Positions 50,833 through 59,440 of a stretch of DNA of 64,000 bases are shown piece by piece; position 1 is the stretch's first letter, and each line of letters starts with the position of its first letter. The notes beneath the pieces were generated by a model. The model worked only from the letters and a program-made list of their open reading frames with translations. It did not search any database and was not told the DNA's origin. The position numbers and the translations under genes were made by a program. The DNA is from Mesorhizobium qingshengii (lineage in GTDB: Bacteria; Pseudomonadota; Alphaproteobacteria; Rhizobiales; Rhizobiaceae): positions 29,862 to 93,861 of the forward strand of contig NZ_JAPFQA010000018.1 of assembly GCF_027563465.1 (NCBI RefSeq). The letters run 5' to 3'.

Positions 50833-51966
50833 CTATGCTTGCGCGGCGGCCGCGCCGCGCGCCAGCTGCATATCCACGAACTGCACCCCCTTGGCCGCCA
50901 CCCCGGCCCATTCGGACTCCGCGTCGAGCTCGAGATACCGCACCCACAGCCGCCGTGCCTCCGGCAGATTGCCGGCGTCGAACTCCAGCCGTGCCAGGTT
51001 GAACACCGGATCGGCATAATTCTTGTCGAGCGCGATAGCCTTCTGCAGGTGCCGTCGCGCGGAGGCGTCGCGGCCTTGCTCGCTCATCAGCCCGGCGAGG
51101 TTGAACCAGGCTTCGACGAACGCAGGGTCGAGCTTTATCGCCCTTGCATAATCATGCGCGGCCTCGGCCGCGTGGCCGCCGGCGCGCAGGCAGTTGGCGC
51201 GGTTGAAGGCTGCGATGGCATCGCTCGGGTCAATGGCGAGGCAGCGCTGGTAGAGTGCGGCCGCCCCATCATGGTCGCCGCCCTCCTCCGCCGCTTCCGC
51301 CTCGGCAAACAGCTCTTCCAAAGTGTCGTCGCCGGTTGAACCGGCCATGCCCAGGTCGAACAGCAACTGCCCGTCGAGCTCGCTCTGGCCGCCTTCGAGA
51401 TAGATCGCGTCGGGTCGCCCATGCTGCGAGCCGACATTGAGCGACTTGGCGGTCAGCGAAGCCACCGGGCCGGAGCGGTGCACCGAACGCGCGATCGCTC
51501 CCCAGGTCGCACCGCCGGCCACCAGCCCGGCATATTTGCGCGCCAGGATCAGGTCGCGGAAGGAATAGGGCTCTGCATCATGCTCGAACGCATCGAACAG
51601 CGAGAGCAGGTCGAGGTCGGCGCCCGGCAGCCGCGACTGCTCGATCAGCGATTGCCGCGACAGCGAGGAGGCCTCCGGCGCCTTCATCAGCCCGAGCAGG
51701 CGCAGGAAACCGTTCTCGCTGATCAGCGTCCGCCCGGCCGCGCGCTCGGCGGCAACGCGGCGTTCGATCCCGGCATCGCCGTTCTTGGTCAGCCCGGCCT
51801 TGGCGAGAAAAGTCCGGCCGAACACCACATGCGTGGTGCGCCTGGTGACGCCGCGCCGCAACTGGCCATGCTGGCGCTCGACTTCGCGCGCCGCCAGCCT
51901 CAGCGGAAACGCCGCCAGCGCGCCGATCGTACCGAAGACGGCCCCCGGGACGGCTTGTGCCGTCAT
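50833..51966 (-). CDS. BRCT plus HTH plus TPR protein coupled to ku
   Basis: 377 residues. About 10-100 looks like a BRCT domain (F-G-T-I-G, T-T-H-V-V-F-G near 45, G-R-T-L-I-S-E-N-G-F-L-R-L-L-G-L at the end). About 115-170 resembles a MerR-type helix-turn-helix (Y-S-F-R-D-L-I-L-A-R-K-Y-A-G-L). About 225-345 holds TPR repeats (A-L-Y-Q-R-C-L-A-I-D-P-S-D-A-I-A-A-F-N, A-I-K-L-D-P-A-F-V-E-A-W-F-N-L-A). ATG 51966 overlaps the ku stop (ATGA), so it is translated together with Ku. BRCT domains recruit repair proteins; an accessory role in end joining is inferred from context. Confidence 0.78.
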   Translation of the reverse strand: MTAQAVPGAVFGTIGALAAFPLRLAAREVERQHGQLRRGVTRRTTHVVFGRTFLAKAGLTKNGDAGIERRVAAERAAGRTLISENGFLRLLGLMKAPEASSLSRQSLIEQSRLPGADLDLLSLFDAFEHDAEPYSFRDLILARKYAGLVAGGATWGAIARSVHRSGPVASLTAKSLNVGSQHGRPDAIYLEGGQSELDGQLLFDLGMAGSTGDDTLEELFAEAEAAEEGGDHDGAAALYQRCLAIDPSDAIAAFNRANCLRAGGHAAEAAHDYARAIKLDPAFVEAWFNLAGLMSEQGRDASARRHLQKAIALDKNYADPVFNLARLEFDAGNLPEARRLWVRYLELDAESEWAGVAAKGVQFVDMQLARGAAAAQA

Positions 51967-52868
51967 TTCTTGCTCTTGCCGACCGCCTTGAGCAGATTGG
52001 CCTTCAGCGGATTTTCAGCAGCACCACCAGCTGCCGCCTTCTTGGCGGCGGGCTTGGCGGCCTCGTCTGTCTTGCTCTTGGACTTGGCCGGCGGCTTCGA
52101 CTGCGACAGGCTCGCCTTCAGCGCGTCCATCAGGTTGATGACATTGCCGCGCTCGGGGGCGGCCGCGATGATCGGCTTGTGGCCCTTGAGCTTCTCGCGG
52201 ATCATCGCCATCAGCGCGATCTCGTAGCGGTCTTCGTAGTTCTTCGGGTCGAAGGTGGTTTCCTTCTGCTTGATCAGCGCTTCGGCCAGTTCAAGCATTT
52301 CCGGGTCGGGCTTTCCGGCCGGAATATTTCCAAAATACTCAGCCGTGCCGCGCACTTCGTTCGGGTTCCTCAAAGTGCACACGAACATGCCGTTTTCGCG
52401 CGCGCCGATCGTCACCACCCGTTCGCGGCTGGACAGCACAAGGCGCGCGATTGCCAGCTTGCCGGATTTGCGCATGGCTTCGCGCAGCACGGCAAAAGTC
52501 TCTTCCGCCATCGCCCCATCCGGCGCCAGATAATAGGGCGCGTCCTGGTAGATGACGTCGACTTCGCCTTCGTCGACGAAGGCCTCGATGTTCATCGTGT
52601 GGTTGGATTCGATGCGCACCGCGTCGAGGTCGGCATCATCGATGATGATGTACTGCTTGTCCTCGTACTCATAGCCCTTGACCAGGTCCGAACGCTCGAC
52701 CAACCCCAGCTCGGGGTCGACCGGCTTCATGTTGATGCGGTTGTGGGTCTTCTTGTGCAGCTGGTTGAACGAGATGCGCTCGCTCGTGGTCGTCGCCGGA
52801 TAGAGCCGGACCGGACAGCTGACGAGGCTGAGCTTGAGGTAACCTTTCCAACTTGCCCTGGGCGCCAT
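51963..52868 (-). CDS. ku: Ku protein (non-homologous end joining)
   Basis: 301 residues. The start (W-K-G-Y-L-K-L-S-L-V-S-C-P-V-R-L-Y-P-A) and core motifs (K-G-Y-E-Y, D-L-D-A-V-R-I-E-S, Y-Y-L-A-P-D, Y-E-D-R-Y) are those of bacterial Ku. The C-terminal 55 residues are Lys/Ala-rich, a basic tail known to bind DNA and stimulate LigD. It forms a ring on double-strand ends. Its stop overlaps the BRCT-TPR gene; ligD lies upstream on the same strand beyond 400 bases of repeats. Confidence 0.95.
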   Translation of the reverse strand: MAPRASWKGYLKLSLVSCPVRLYPATTTSERISFNQLHKKTHNRINMKPVDPELGLVERSDLVKGYEYEDKQYIIIDDADLDAVRIESNHTMNIEAFVDEGEVDVIYQDAPYYLAPDGAMAEETFAVLREAMRKSGKLAIARLVLSSRERVVTIGARENGMFVCTLRNPNEVRGTAEYFGNIPAGKPDPEMLELAEALIKQKETTFDPKNYEDRYEIALMAMIREKLKGHKPIIAAAPERGNVINLMDALKASLSQSKPPAKSKSKTDEAAKPAAKKAAAGGAAENPLKANLLKAVGKSKK

Positions 52869-52907
52869 GAAACACTCCTACGCGGCCATGCACTGACATT
52901 TTTGACT

Positions 52908-52956
52908 GAGCATGATCTTACCCAAAAACCGGTTCCCACTTTTTGGGATCATGCTC
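52908..52956. repeat. Rhizobial GAGCATGATC...GATCATGCTC repeat
   Basis: Perfect 10-base ends GAGCATGATC and GATCATGCTC surround an inner palindromic CCAAAAA-CCGGTTCCCACT-TTTTGG. This short element occurs many times in rhizobial genomes, usually between genes. Here it lies 40 bases upstream of the ku start codon and so may be in its leader or promoter. Confidence 0.8.
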
Positions 52957-53104
52957 TCTGCAGCGCTTTCGTCCGAAGGACGAACAAGGCTGCGCAAATC
53001 CTACACCGACCCCGCACGATACAGGCAAATCCCTGACGAAATCTTCCATCCCGCCGGAGGGGTCAGGGGCGGAGAATAATTCAAATTGTCGAAAGCGTCG
53101 ATGG

Positions 53105-53292
53105 ACCTTGGGTTCCTCGCCCCCGCGAAGGCGGGGGAGAGGTGGCTCGGCGAAGCCGAGACGGAGAGGGGGATGGCGCGAACCTATCCTTGGGCGGGCC
53201 TAGAGCCATCTTCCAACCGTCGGCGCAGCCCCCCTCTCCGTCCGCTTCGCGGCCACCTCTCCCCCGTTTCACGGGGGCGAGGAACCCAAGGT
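53105..53292. repeat. MITE-like palindrome that overlaps the ligD 3' end
   Basis: The left arm (53105 to about 53172) and right arm (about 53225 to 53292) are inverted repeats of about 65 bases, each starting ACCTTGGGTTCCTCGCCCCCG from its outer end. The arms contain smaller hairpins; the centre of about 50 bases is unique. The right arm codes for the last seven or so residues and stop of LigD, so the element sits inside the gene's end. Confidence 0.8.
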
Positions 53293-55767
53293 CTGAAAGG
53301 GCAAATCCCTCGCGAAATCCCCGATATCCGCCCATGGATCGCCCGAAGTCGCCAACAGTCCCGGCAGCGAGGAATAGTTCAGATCCTGCGGCGCATCGAT
53401 GCTCTCCAGATCCGCCCAGCTCACCGGTGTCGAGGCCGGCAGGTTGGTGCGGGCGCGCAGGGAGTAAGGCGCCGCCGAGGTGTGGCCGCGCGCGTTGCGG
53501 TGATAGTCGATGAAGATGCGCTTCTTGCGGTTGTCCTTGCCCATGGTGGTGGTGAAGGTGTCGGGCGCGGTGGCCGCCAGATGCGTGGAAATGGCGCTGG
53601 TCGCCTGGTGCAGCTTCTTCCAGTTCTGCTTGGCGCTTACCGGCACGGTGATGTGGATGCCGCTGCCGCCGGACGTCTTGGCGAAGGGCACCAGCCCCAG
53701 ACCCTCCAGTTCGGCCTTGATGTGCACCGCCGCCTCGACCACCTCGCGCCAGGAAATCCCCTCGCCCGGGTCGAGGTCGAAGACGATCTGGTCCGGTCTG
53801 TCGAGGCTGGTGCGATGCGTGCCCCAGGTGTGGAACTCGACGACGCCGAACTGCGCCAGCGCCAGATAGCCCTTGGCGCCTTCGACCGAGAGATAGGATT
53901 TGGTCTCGCCCTCCGAATTGGTGGCCTCGAACGTCACCACCGAGGGCGGCATGCCGGTGAAGGCATGGCGCTGGAAGAAGCAGTCCTTCGGCAGGCCGGT
54001 CGGGCAGCGCACCAGCGACACCGGGCGGCCGAGGATGTGCGGCAGCATGAAATCGCCGACCAGCGCGTAATAGACGGCGATGTCGAGCTTGGTCGGGCCG
54101 GTCTTGCCGAATAGCCGCCGCGTCGGGTTGGTCACCCAGATGGTGGCAAGGTCGGCCTCCGAGATCAGCCGCTTGCGTTTGGCCGACACCGGCGTCGACA
54201 GGCCGACATCGCGCAGGCCGCGAAACACCGCGTGGCGCAGCGCATTGTCCGCCGTGCGGTTGGCATAGTGGATGCGGGCCGAAAACAGTGGCTTCACCCA
54301 GTGCATCTCGCGCATCACTTCGCGCGGCGCGCCTTCTGGCGCCGTCGCCCCTGACGTGAGCGGCTCCAGCCGCGCCAGAAGGTCGGCGGCCGTGTCGCGG
54401 TCGAAGCCCGTGCCGACCTTGCCGCGATAATGCAGCTCGCCCTCCTCGAATTCGGCAAGGCCGAGTGCCGCCAGCCCCTCCGCCGCGTCGGAGACCGTAT
54501 AGCCGGCGATGACGAAGTCGCCGTTTTTTAGCGCCTTGGTCTTCGTCCAGCTCTTGGTGCGGCCACTCTGGTAGATCGCGGTCGCCCGCTTCGAAACCAC
54601 TCCTTCCAGCCCCATATCCGACGCCTGGTCGTAGAGCCCCTGCCCGGAGCCCTCGACATGGTCGGAGAACTGGATGGCGGAATTGGCGCCGAGGCCGGCG
54701 AGCAGCTCGGCCAGCAGCGCCTTGCGCCGGACGAGCGGCGTTTTCGTCAGGTCCCAGCCGTCGAGATGCAGAAGATCGAAGGCGTAGAAATGCAGCTTGC
54801 TGCCGGCGCCTTCGGCCAGCGCGTCCTGCAGCAGCGCGAAACGGCTGATGCCCTTGGCGTCGAGCACGACGATCTCGCCGTCGATGATGGCGTCGCGGCA
54901 CGGCAGTTTGGCGAAGGCATGCGGGAGGTCGCCATAGCGCTTCGTCCAGTCGATGCCGCCACGGGTGATCAGCCGCACCTCTCCATCGGAGACATGCGCC
55001 ATGGTGCGGTAGCCGTCGAACTTGATCTCGTGCAGCCAGACCTCTTTGGTGTCCTCGCCATCGGGCGGCTTGGGCACCTGTGTCGCCAGTTGCGGTTCGA
55101 TGCGGCTGAGCGCCGGCGCCTTGAAGGCGCCCGGCAGCGTGCCGGGCTTCAGCGACCCCGGTTTGGGCCTGGGTTTGGCGGCCGGCTTTGGCGGCGCCAC
55201 CAGCTCCTCGATGCGCAATCCGGATTTGACGCTTTCCGGCCGCGCTTCGAGGATGTCGAGCTTGGCGTCGGCGGCAAGGTCGCGCTCCTTGAACAGCAGC
55301 CAGTTCTTCTTGTTCTCGTCCTCGCCGGGCTTTGGCTTCAGCCGCGTCAGCATCCAGCCGCCATTGAGCTTCTCGCCGGCCAGCCGGAACTTGAAGGCGC
55401 CGGTGCGCAGGCTCTTCTCGACATCGTCCATCGGCGCCCAGCTGCCGGTGTCCCAGACGATCATCGGCCCGCCGCCATATTCGCCCTCGGGAATGACGCC
55501 CTCGAAGTCGATATATTCGAGCGGATGATCCTCGGTCTCGACCGCCAGCCTTTTGTCAGCCGGGTTGAGCGAGGGCCCGCGCGGCACCGCCCAGCTCTTC
55601 AGCACGCCGCCGACCTGCAGGCGCAGATCATAGTGATCGGCGGTGGCGTGATGCTTGTGCACGACGAAGCGGTTGCCTTCGTCGGCGGCCAATCCGCCGG
55701 CCGGCTCCGGCGTCTTCGAGAATTCGCGCTTGGCGCGATAGGTCTGGAGTTTGGGAGGGGTCGTCAT
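53269..55767 (-). CDS. ligD: DNA ligase D
   Basis: 832 residues in the order phosphoesterase - ligase - polymerase. The phosphoesterase (about 20-170) has H-K-H-H-A-T-A-D-H-Y-D-L-R-L. The ATP ligase (about 225-510) has the nucleotidyl Lys249 in E-I-K-F-D-G-Y-R, I-D-G-E-I-V-V-L, and G-L-E-G-V-V-S-K-R. The polymerase/primase (about 540-830) has F-D-L-D-P-G-E-G and S-G-G-S-G-I-H-I-T. It repairs double-strand breaks with Ku. The last residues (Q-T-L-G-S-S-P-P) are encoded by a dispersed repeat arm, so the natural C-terminus may have been replaced. Confidence 0.95.
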   Translation of the reverse strand: MTTPPKLQTYRAKREFSKTPEPAGGLAADEGNRFVVHKHHATADHYDLRLQVGGVLKSWAVPRGPSLNPADKRLAVETEDHPLEYIDFEGVIPEGEYGGGPMIVWDTGSWAPMDDVEKSLRTGAFKFRLAGEKLNGGWMLTRLKPKPGEDENKKNWLLFKERDLAADAKLDILEARPESVKSGLRIEELVAPPKPAAKPRPKPGSLKPGTLPGAFKAPALSRIEPQLATQVPKPPDGEDTKEVWLHEIKFDGYRTMAHVSDGEVRLITRGGIDWTKRYGDLPHAFAKLPCRDAIIDGEIVVLDAKGISRFALLQDALAEGAGSKLHFYAFDLLHLDGWDLTKTPLVRRKALLAELLAGLGANSAIQFSDHVEGSGQGLYDQASDMGLEGVVSKRATAIYQSGRTKSWTKTKALKNGDFVIAGYTVSDAAEGLAALGLAEFEEGELHYRGKVGTGFDRDTAADLLARLEPLTSGATAPEGAPREVMREMHWVKPLFSARIHYANRTADNALRHAVFRGLRDVGLSTPVSAKRKRLISEADLATIWVTNPTRRLFGKTGPTKLDIAVYYALVGDFMLPHILGRPVSLVRCPTGLPKDCFFQRHAFTGMPPSVVTFEATNSEGETKSYLSVEGAKGYLALAQFGVVEFHTWGTHRTSLDRPDQIVFDLDPGEGISWREVVEAAVHIKAELEGLGLVPFAKTSGGSGIHITVPVSAKQNWKKLHQATSAISTHLAATAPDTFTTTMGKDNRKKRIFIDYHRNARGHTSAAPYSLRARTNLPASTPVSWADLESIDAPQDLNYSSLPGLLATSGDPWADIGDFARDLPFQTLGSSPP

Positions 55768-55822
55768 GGCATACGCGAAGGAATGAGACGCACGTCAAGG
55801 ACCGCCGCGCTCTTCCTGAACC

Positions 55823-56047
55823 TCAATCGTCGGTGGCCGGCGTCAGTTCGAGCTCGGCCGGCGACAGCCCCTGCCGCAGCTGGGCGAGCCGGAATTCGTC
55901 GACCCAGTAGGCCTCGCCTTCGACCAGCACGCGTGCCTGGTAGGCGCCGGCCGAAAAACTCTGCGCGGTGATGTAGACCTTGTGGCGGTCGAGCGCCTTG
56001 CGTACCGCCGCGCGCTTCGAATTCTGGCCGATGACGGGACTGAACAT
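55823..56047 (-). CDS. Small protein of unknown function
   Basis: 74 residues from ATG 56047; an in-frame ATG at 56140 would give 105 residues and cannot be excluded. V-R-K-A-L-D-R-H-K-V-Y-I-T-A-Q-S-F-S-A-G-A-Y-Q-A-R-V and Y-W-V-D-E-F-R-L-A-Q-L-R-Q-G suggest a small alpha/beta cytoplasmic domain. Codon use is good throughout. It lies just upstream of ligD (55 bases) on the same strand and might be co-transcribed with it. Confidence 0.6.
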   Translation of the reverse strand: MFSPVIGQNSKRAAVRKALDRHKVYITAQSFSAGAYQARVLVEGEAYWVDEFRLAQLRQGLSPAELELTPATDD

Positions 56048-56294
56048 GACGCTGCCCTCGGTCGCCCTGACACGCAACACAGCCGCTTCCGCAGCCTGGC
56101 GACTGGGCTCAAGGATGACGGAGACACGCCGTCCTGTCAATTTGGGGTGGCCTGCAAATGCGGCACGACCTCCCGACGAAGTTGCGGGCGGCCCAAACCG
56201 GGGCTGTTTTCAGCTTGCCGGCCTGGAACCACCCGCCCGCCTTGCGTCCTTCCCAAGACAGGACACAAGATAGGCGCATCGACGCCAATTCACC

Positions 56295-56308
56295 TTGACT
56301 TGGATCAA
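56295..56308. promoter_or_regulatory. FNR/FixK-type box
   Basis: TTGAC-TTGG-ATCAA matches the FNR/FixK half-site pattern TTGA-N6-TCAA exactly. It sits in a 390-base gap (56141-56531) with no other recognisable gene, between the minus-strand small gene and the EthD-like gene at 56532. If it activates from -41, transcription would start near 56343 on the plus strand or 56260 on the minus strand. Confidence 0.5.
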
Positions 56309-56531
56309 GTGCCCTCGAGGTCGCGCCCCTGACAGGCGGGCGCCACCGCGCCGGGCCATGCTCACGCGGGCCGGTCGCGCACGGATGGCGCGTGCCAATA
56401 CCATGAGCCGCCGGCGCCCTGTCGTTGGCGCCGCGAAAAACCTGCCGCTGTCGAAATCCGCTCCCCGCGAACGACATTGGTGCGGCGCCGACCAACATCG
56501 CGGCGCCGATCACACCTCAGAGAGCACCATC

Positions 56532-56846
56532 ATGGCCAAAATGCTTGTCATCTACAAAACCCCTGCCGATCCTGCCGCCTTCGACCGGCACTATTTCGAC
56601 ATCCATCTGCCGCTCGCGAAACAACTTCCCGGCCTGCGCCGCTACGATGTCAGCAAGCGGCCGATCGTGAGCCTCTCGCCGGGCGAGATACCCTACATCG
56701 TCGCGACCCTCTATTTCGACAGCCTGGACGCCATTCGTGCGGCTTTTGCGAGCGAGATCGGCAAGGCCTGCGCCGTCGACCGGCGCAAATACGCGCCTGA
56801 AGACGACGACGTGATGATGCTGCTTTTCGATTCGGAGGCGATGTGA
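56532..56846 (+). CDS. EthD-family small dimeric alpha-beta-barrel protein
   Basis: 104 residues from ATG 56532. M-L-V-I-Y-K-T-P-A-D-P-A-A-F-D-R-H-Y-F-D-I-H-L-P-L-A-K and G-L-R-R-Y-D-V-S are the EthD fold signature, with a final acidic D-D-D-V-M-M-L-L-F. Members are small dimeric proteins often linked to monooxygenase or ether-degradation pathways; a precise role is unknown. A FixK-type box lies 224 bases upstream, so oxygen control is possible. It is convergent with the exopolysaccharide left arm. Confidence 0.88.
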   Translation: MAKMLVIYKTPADPAAFDRHYFDIHLPLAKQLPGLRRYDVSKRPIVSLSPGEIPYIVATLYFDSLDAIRAAFASEIGKACAVDRRKYAPEDDDVMMLLFDSEAM

Positions 56847-56890
56847 CGCGTCGGTTCGCTGGTACGGGCACGGGAACCGATGCGAGCGCT

Positions 56891-58117
56891 TCAGCTCTTC
56901 AATCGCCGCAAGCCGCGCACCAGTCCCTGGCCGGCCTTGAACAGGCGCGGGTTGGAGCGCACGAAAAGCTCGGCCCGCTCGCGAAGCGCCGCGACGGCGG
57001 CCACGCCCTTGCCCAGCGGCGTCAGCGTTTCGTCGATCTTGGCCAGGACCGAGCTCTCGGCGCCGAACTGTTCCTTGTAGGGCTGACTGCCGACCGACAG
57101 GTCGAAATAGTCGAAGCCCTGCCGGAGTGCCCATTCCATCAGCCTGCCGATGATCGCCAGGCCCGGTGAGGCGTTGACCACCACCTCCTGGTCTATTCCG
57201 ATCAGGATGGCATGCAAGGTGCCTTGCCGGGCCAGCGTGTACTGGCCGGCGACCCAATCCTCGCCGGCGCGCAACCCGAAGACGCGCACCGATCCGTCGG
57301 ACAGGCCCTGAAGCGCCGCGTTTCGGTAGAAATCGACGACCGCCGGCTGCGCCAGCAGGTCGAAACGCCCCAGTTGCCGAAAGCGCCGGAGCCGCATCTC
57401 GACCAGCGCGCCGAAGATGAGCTCCACCAGGGCCGGCGTGTTGGCCTCGACCAGATCCACGCTGCCGTGCCGTTCAAGCCGGCGCCAGTCCTTGTTGAAG
57501 GTTTTGACAAAGGACGGCCTGCCATGGCGCTTGATCAGGGTCTCCGGATCGCCCTCCAGAACGAGCCCGGAGGTGATGAGGCTGGAATCGGCGGCGAAGG
57601 CCAGCATCGCCAGTGGATTGCCCACGCCGTGAATCTCGCGCGGAATTCCCGTGATATGGATGCGGTCCGCCGGCGGCAGGACGGATCGGATCGCCGCCCA
57701 TGCCGCCTCGGCGGCTTGCCGGGTCCAGGGGCTCCTGTCCGCCAGCAGCGGCGCGGAATAGTCGCAGACGCCGCAGCTCAGCCATTCGATCACCCGATGT
57801 CCGAACCTCGAGCTCCGCATCAGCGGCATCAGCATCTTGAGTTCGCCGGTACCGGCGTCGGTCACTTCCACGACAAGCAGTTCGGCGCCCTCGGGCATCA
57901 GCCGTTTGGCGATCCCCTCGGCCCACGCATAGGATTGATGGGCGGTGCATACGCCCTCGGCCTGGCACCGCAGCCAGAGCGGCATGACTGTTTCCAGGCT
58001 GGTGTGCAGCCGAGCCGTGTAGACGCCTCCGGCAACGCCTGTGCCGTGGCCCAGGACCTGGCCGCCAGGTGTCGGCGCGCCAGTTGCGGGCGCTGTCGCC
58101 ATTGTCGGGATCGACAT
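56891..58117 (-). CDS. BcsL/CelD-type GNAT acyltransferase (exopolysaccharide)
   Basis: 408 residues from ATG 58117, with AGGTGA 8 bases upstream; GTG 58126 is an alternative. The architecture is a double GNAT fold: V-F-G-L-R-A-G-E-D-W-V-A-G-Q-Y-T and Y-F-D-L-S-V-G-S-Q-P-Y-K-E-Q-F-G in the second half are typical of CelD/BcsL (COG5653) proteins, found in cellulose and exopolysaccharide clusters. It probably acylates a sugar or lipid-linked precursor. Last gene of the left arm after the glycosyltransferase and flippase. Confidence 0.83.
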   Translation of the reverse strand: MSIPTMATAPATGAPTPGGQVLGHGTGVAGGVYTARLHTSLETVMPLWLRCQAEGVCTAHQSYAWAEGIAKRLMPEGAELLVVEVTDAGTGELKMLMPLMRSSRFGHRVIEWLSCGVCDYSAPLLADRSPWTRQAAEAAWAAIRSVLPPADRIHITGIPREIHGVGNPLAMLAFAADSSLITSGLVLEGDPETLIKRHGRPSFVKTFNKDWRRLERHGSVDLVEANTPALVELIFGALVEMRLRRFRQLGRFDLLAQPAVVDFYRNAALQGLSDGSVRVFGLRAGEDWVAGQYTLARQGTLHAILIGIDQEVVVNASPGLAIIGRLMEWALRQGFDYFDLSVGSQPYKEQFGAESSVLAKIDETLTPLGKGVAAVAALRERAELFVRSNPRLFKAGQGLVRGLRRLKS

Positions 58118-58126
58118 GTCCGTCAC

Positions 58127-59440
58127 CTATCTTTTTCCCGTGGCGAGCGGGATGTGTCCGGCCCGTCGCCACGACGTTGGCTGGCCATCATGGCGGTCGT
58201 CCCTCGGCTCGAGCGCCCGCATGTGGCGGCGTGCGAAATACCATGAGGCCAGAAGCACGACGATCTCGGAGGCAGCGGCCCCGGCGAGCGACCACGGCGG
58301 AGACGCGATCGCCAGCAGGATGGCGATCAGGACCAGTCCGACGATCGCGCCGGCCGTCGTGATGAAGGCGACCATCCGGAAATCGCCGAGGATCTCGAGG
58401 ATGACGCGGGGCATGATGTAGAGCATGATCGGCACATAGTTCGCGATCGCCAGGAGCCCGATGAAGCCTATCGAGGCGTCCGCGAGGGCCTGGGATTTTA
58501 TCATCGGCAAGACGAACAGGATGCCAACTCCGTAGACGAGGCTGCCGAGCCCCATCACCAGGGCCCATATCTTGGCCTGCGTCCAGACGCGGCCGACTTC
58601 GTTCTTCGCCATCAGCTTCGCGAGTTCCGGCTGGATCATGTTCATGAAAGCGAGGCTGACGATGCGCAGCGGGCCAAACAGCACGAGAACCGCCGCCAGT
58701 GGCGCGTAAGCGGCCGGTCCGGCAATGCCCGCGACCAGCAGCGCCAGGCACTGCCCCTGGATGTTGGTGGTGGTGGCGCTGAACCCCGACCAGCGCAGCT
58801 GGGGCCAGAGCCTGGCGTAACGGCGCCGGGCCGGCATGCGGAAGCTGACGCGAAGCGTCCGGCGCGCCAGCCGCACCAGCACGACGATGCCGATCAAGTT
58901 GGCCGCCGCCAGTGCATAGAACACCGCCTGCAGCACATCAGCGGCCACCCAGATCGCCAGCGCGGTCAACGCGGCGCCCGCGACCGTGAAGACGAAGTCG
59001 CTGATGGAGACAATCATCTGCTGGCGGCGCGCGAAGAATGCCGTGCGCATATAACTGCGCAGCGACCAAGCGCCGACGAAGCAGCCAGCGGCGACACCGC
59101 TTGCTTCTCCCCAAAGCTGCATCAGCAGCGCCGTGGCGGCGGCCATCACCAGCGCCACGACCAGCGCCGCCGTTCCGAAAGTGACATCGTGTGCGTCGAC
59201 GCCGGCGCTGTTGGTGCTCTTGCCCATCCATATGCTGGCGGGCACGGCGGTCAGCGACCGGATATAGGACAGGCCGACGCCCCCCATCACCATGGCGATG
59301 GCGAAGATGCCGTAGCCTTGCGCCGACAGCACATGCAGCAGCGCGATGTTCAGCGCGAAATGAAAGCCGCTCTGCATGGCCTCGCCGCCGATCATCAGCA
59401 CGAGACGCCGGAGCAGATGGGCGGGAAACGCGAACTTCAC
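58127..59440 (-). CDS. Polysaccharide flippase (Wzx/MATE-like)
   Basis: 437 residues with about 12 membrane helices spread over the length, a feature of oligosaccharide flippases of the MOP superfamily. The N-terminus (F-A-I-A-M-V-M-G-G-V-G) and S-F-R-M-P between helices 6 and 7 fit. Its start overlaps the stop of the glycosyltransferase gene (ATGA) and its stop is 9 bases from the acyltransferase start, so the three genes are one operon. It would move the lipid-linked repeat unit to the periplasmic face. The C-terminal 25 residues are basic. Confidence 0.87.
   Translation of the reverse strand: MKFAFPAHLLRRLVLMIGGEAMQSGFHFALNIALLHVLSAQGYGIFAIAMVMGGVGLSYIRSLTAVPASIWMGKSTNSAGVDAHDVTFGTAALVVALVMAAATALLMQLWGEASGVAAGCFVGAWSLRSYMRTAFFARRQQMIVSISDFVFTVAGAALTALAIWVAADVLQAVFYALAAANLIGIVVLVRLARRTLRVSFRMPARRRYARLWPQLRWSGFSATTTNIQGQCLALLVAGIAGPAAYAPLAAVLVLFGPLRIVSLAFMNMIQPELAKLMAKNEVGRVWTQAKIWALVMGLGSLVYGVGILFVLPMIKSQALADASIGFIGLLAIANYVPIMLYIMPRVILEILGDFRMVAFITTAGAIVGLVLIAILLAIASPPWSLAGAAASEIVVLLASWYFARRHMRALEPRDDRHDGQPTSWRRAGHIPLATGKR

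Noticed and set aside
53105..53292. CRISPR array or insertion sequence
   Set aside because: The repeat is a single inverted pair with inner hairpins, not regularly spaced direct repeats, and it carries no transposase.
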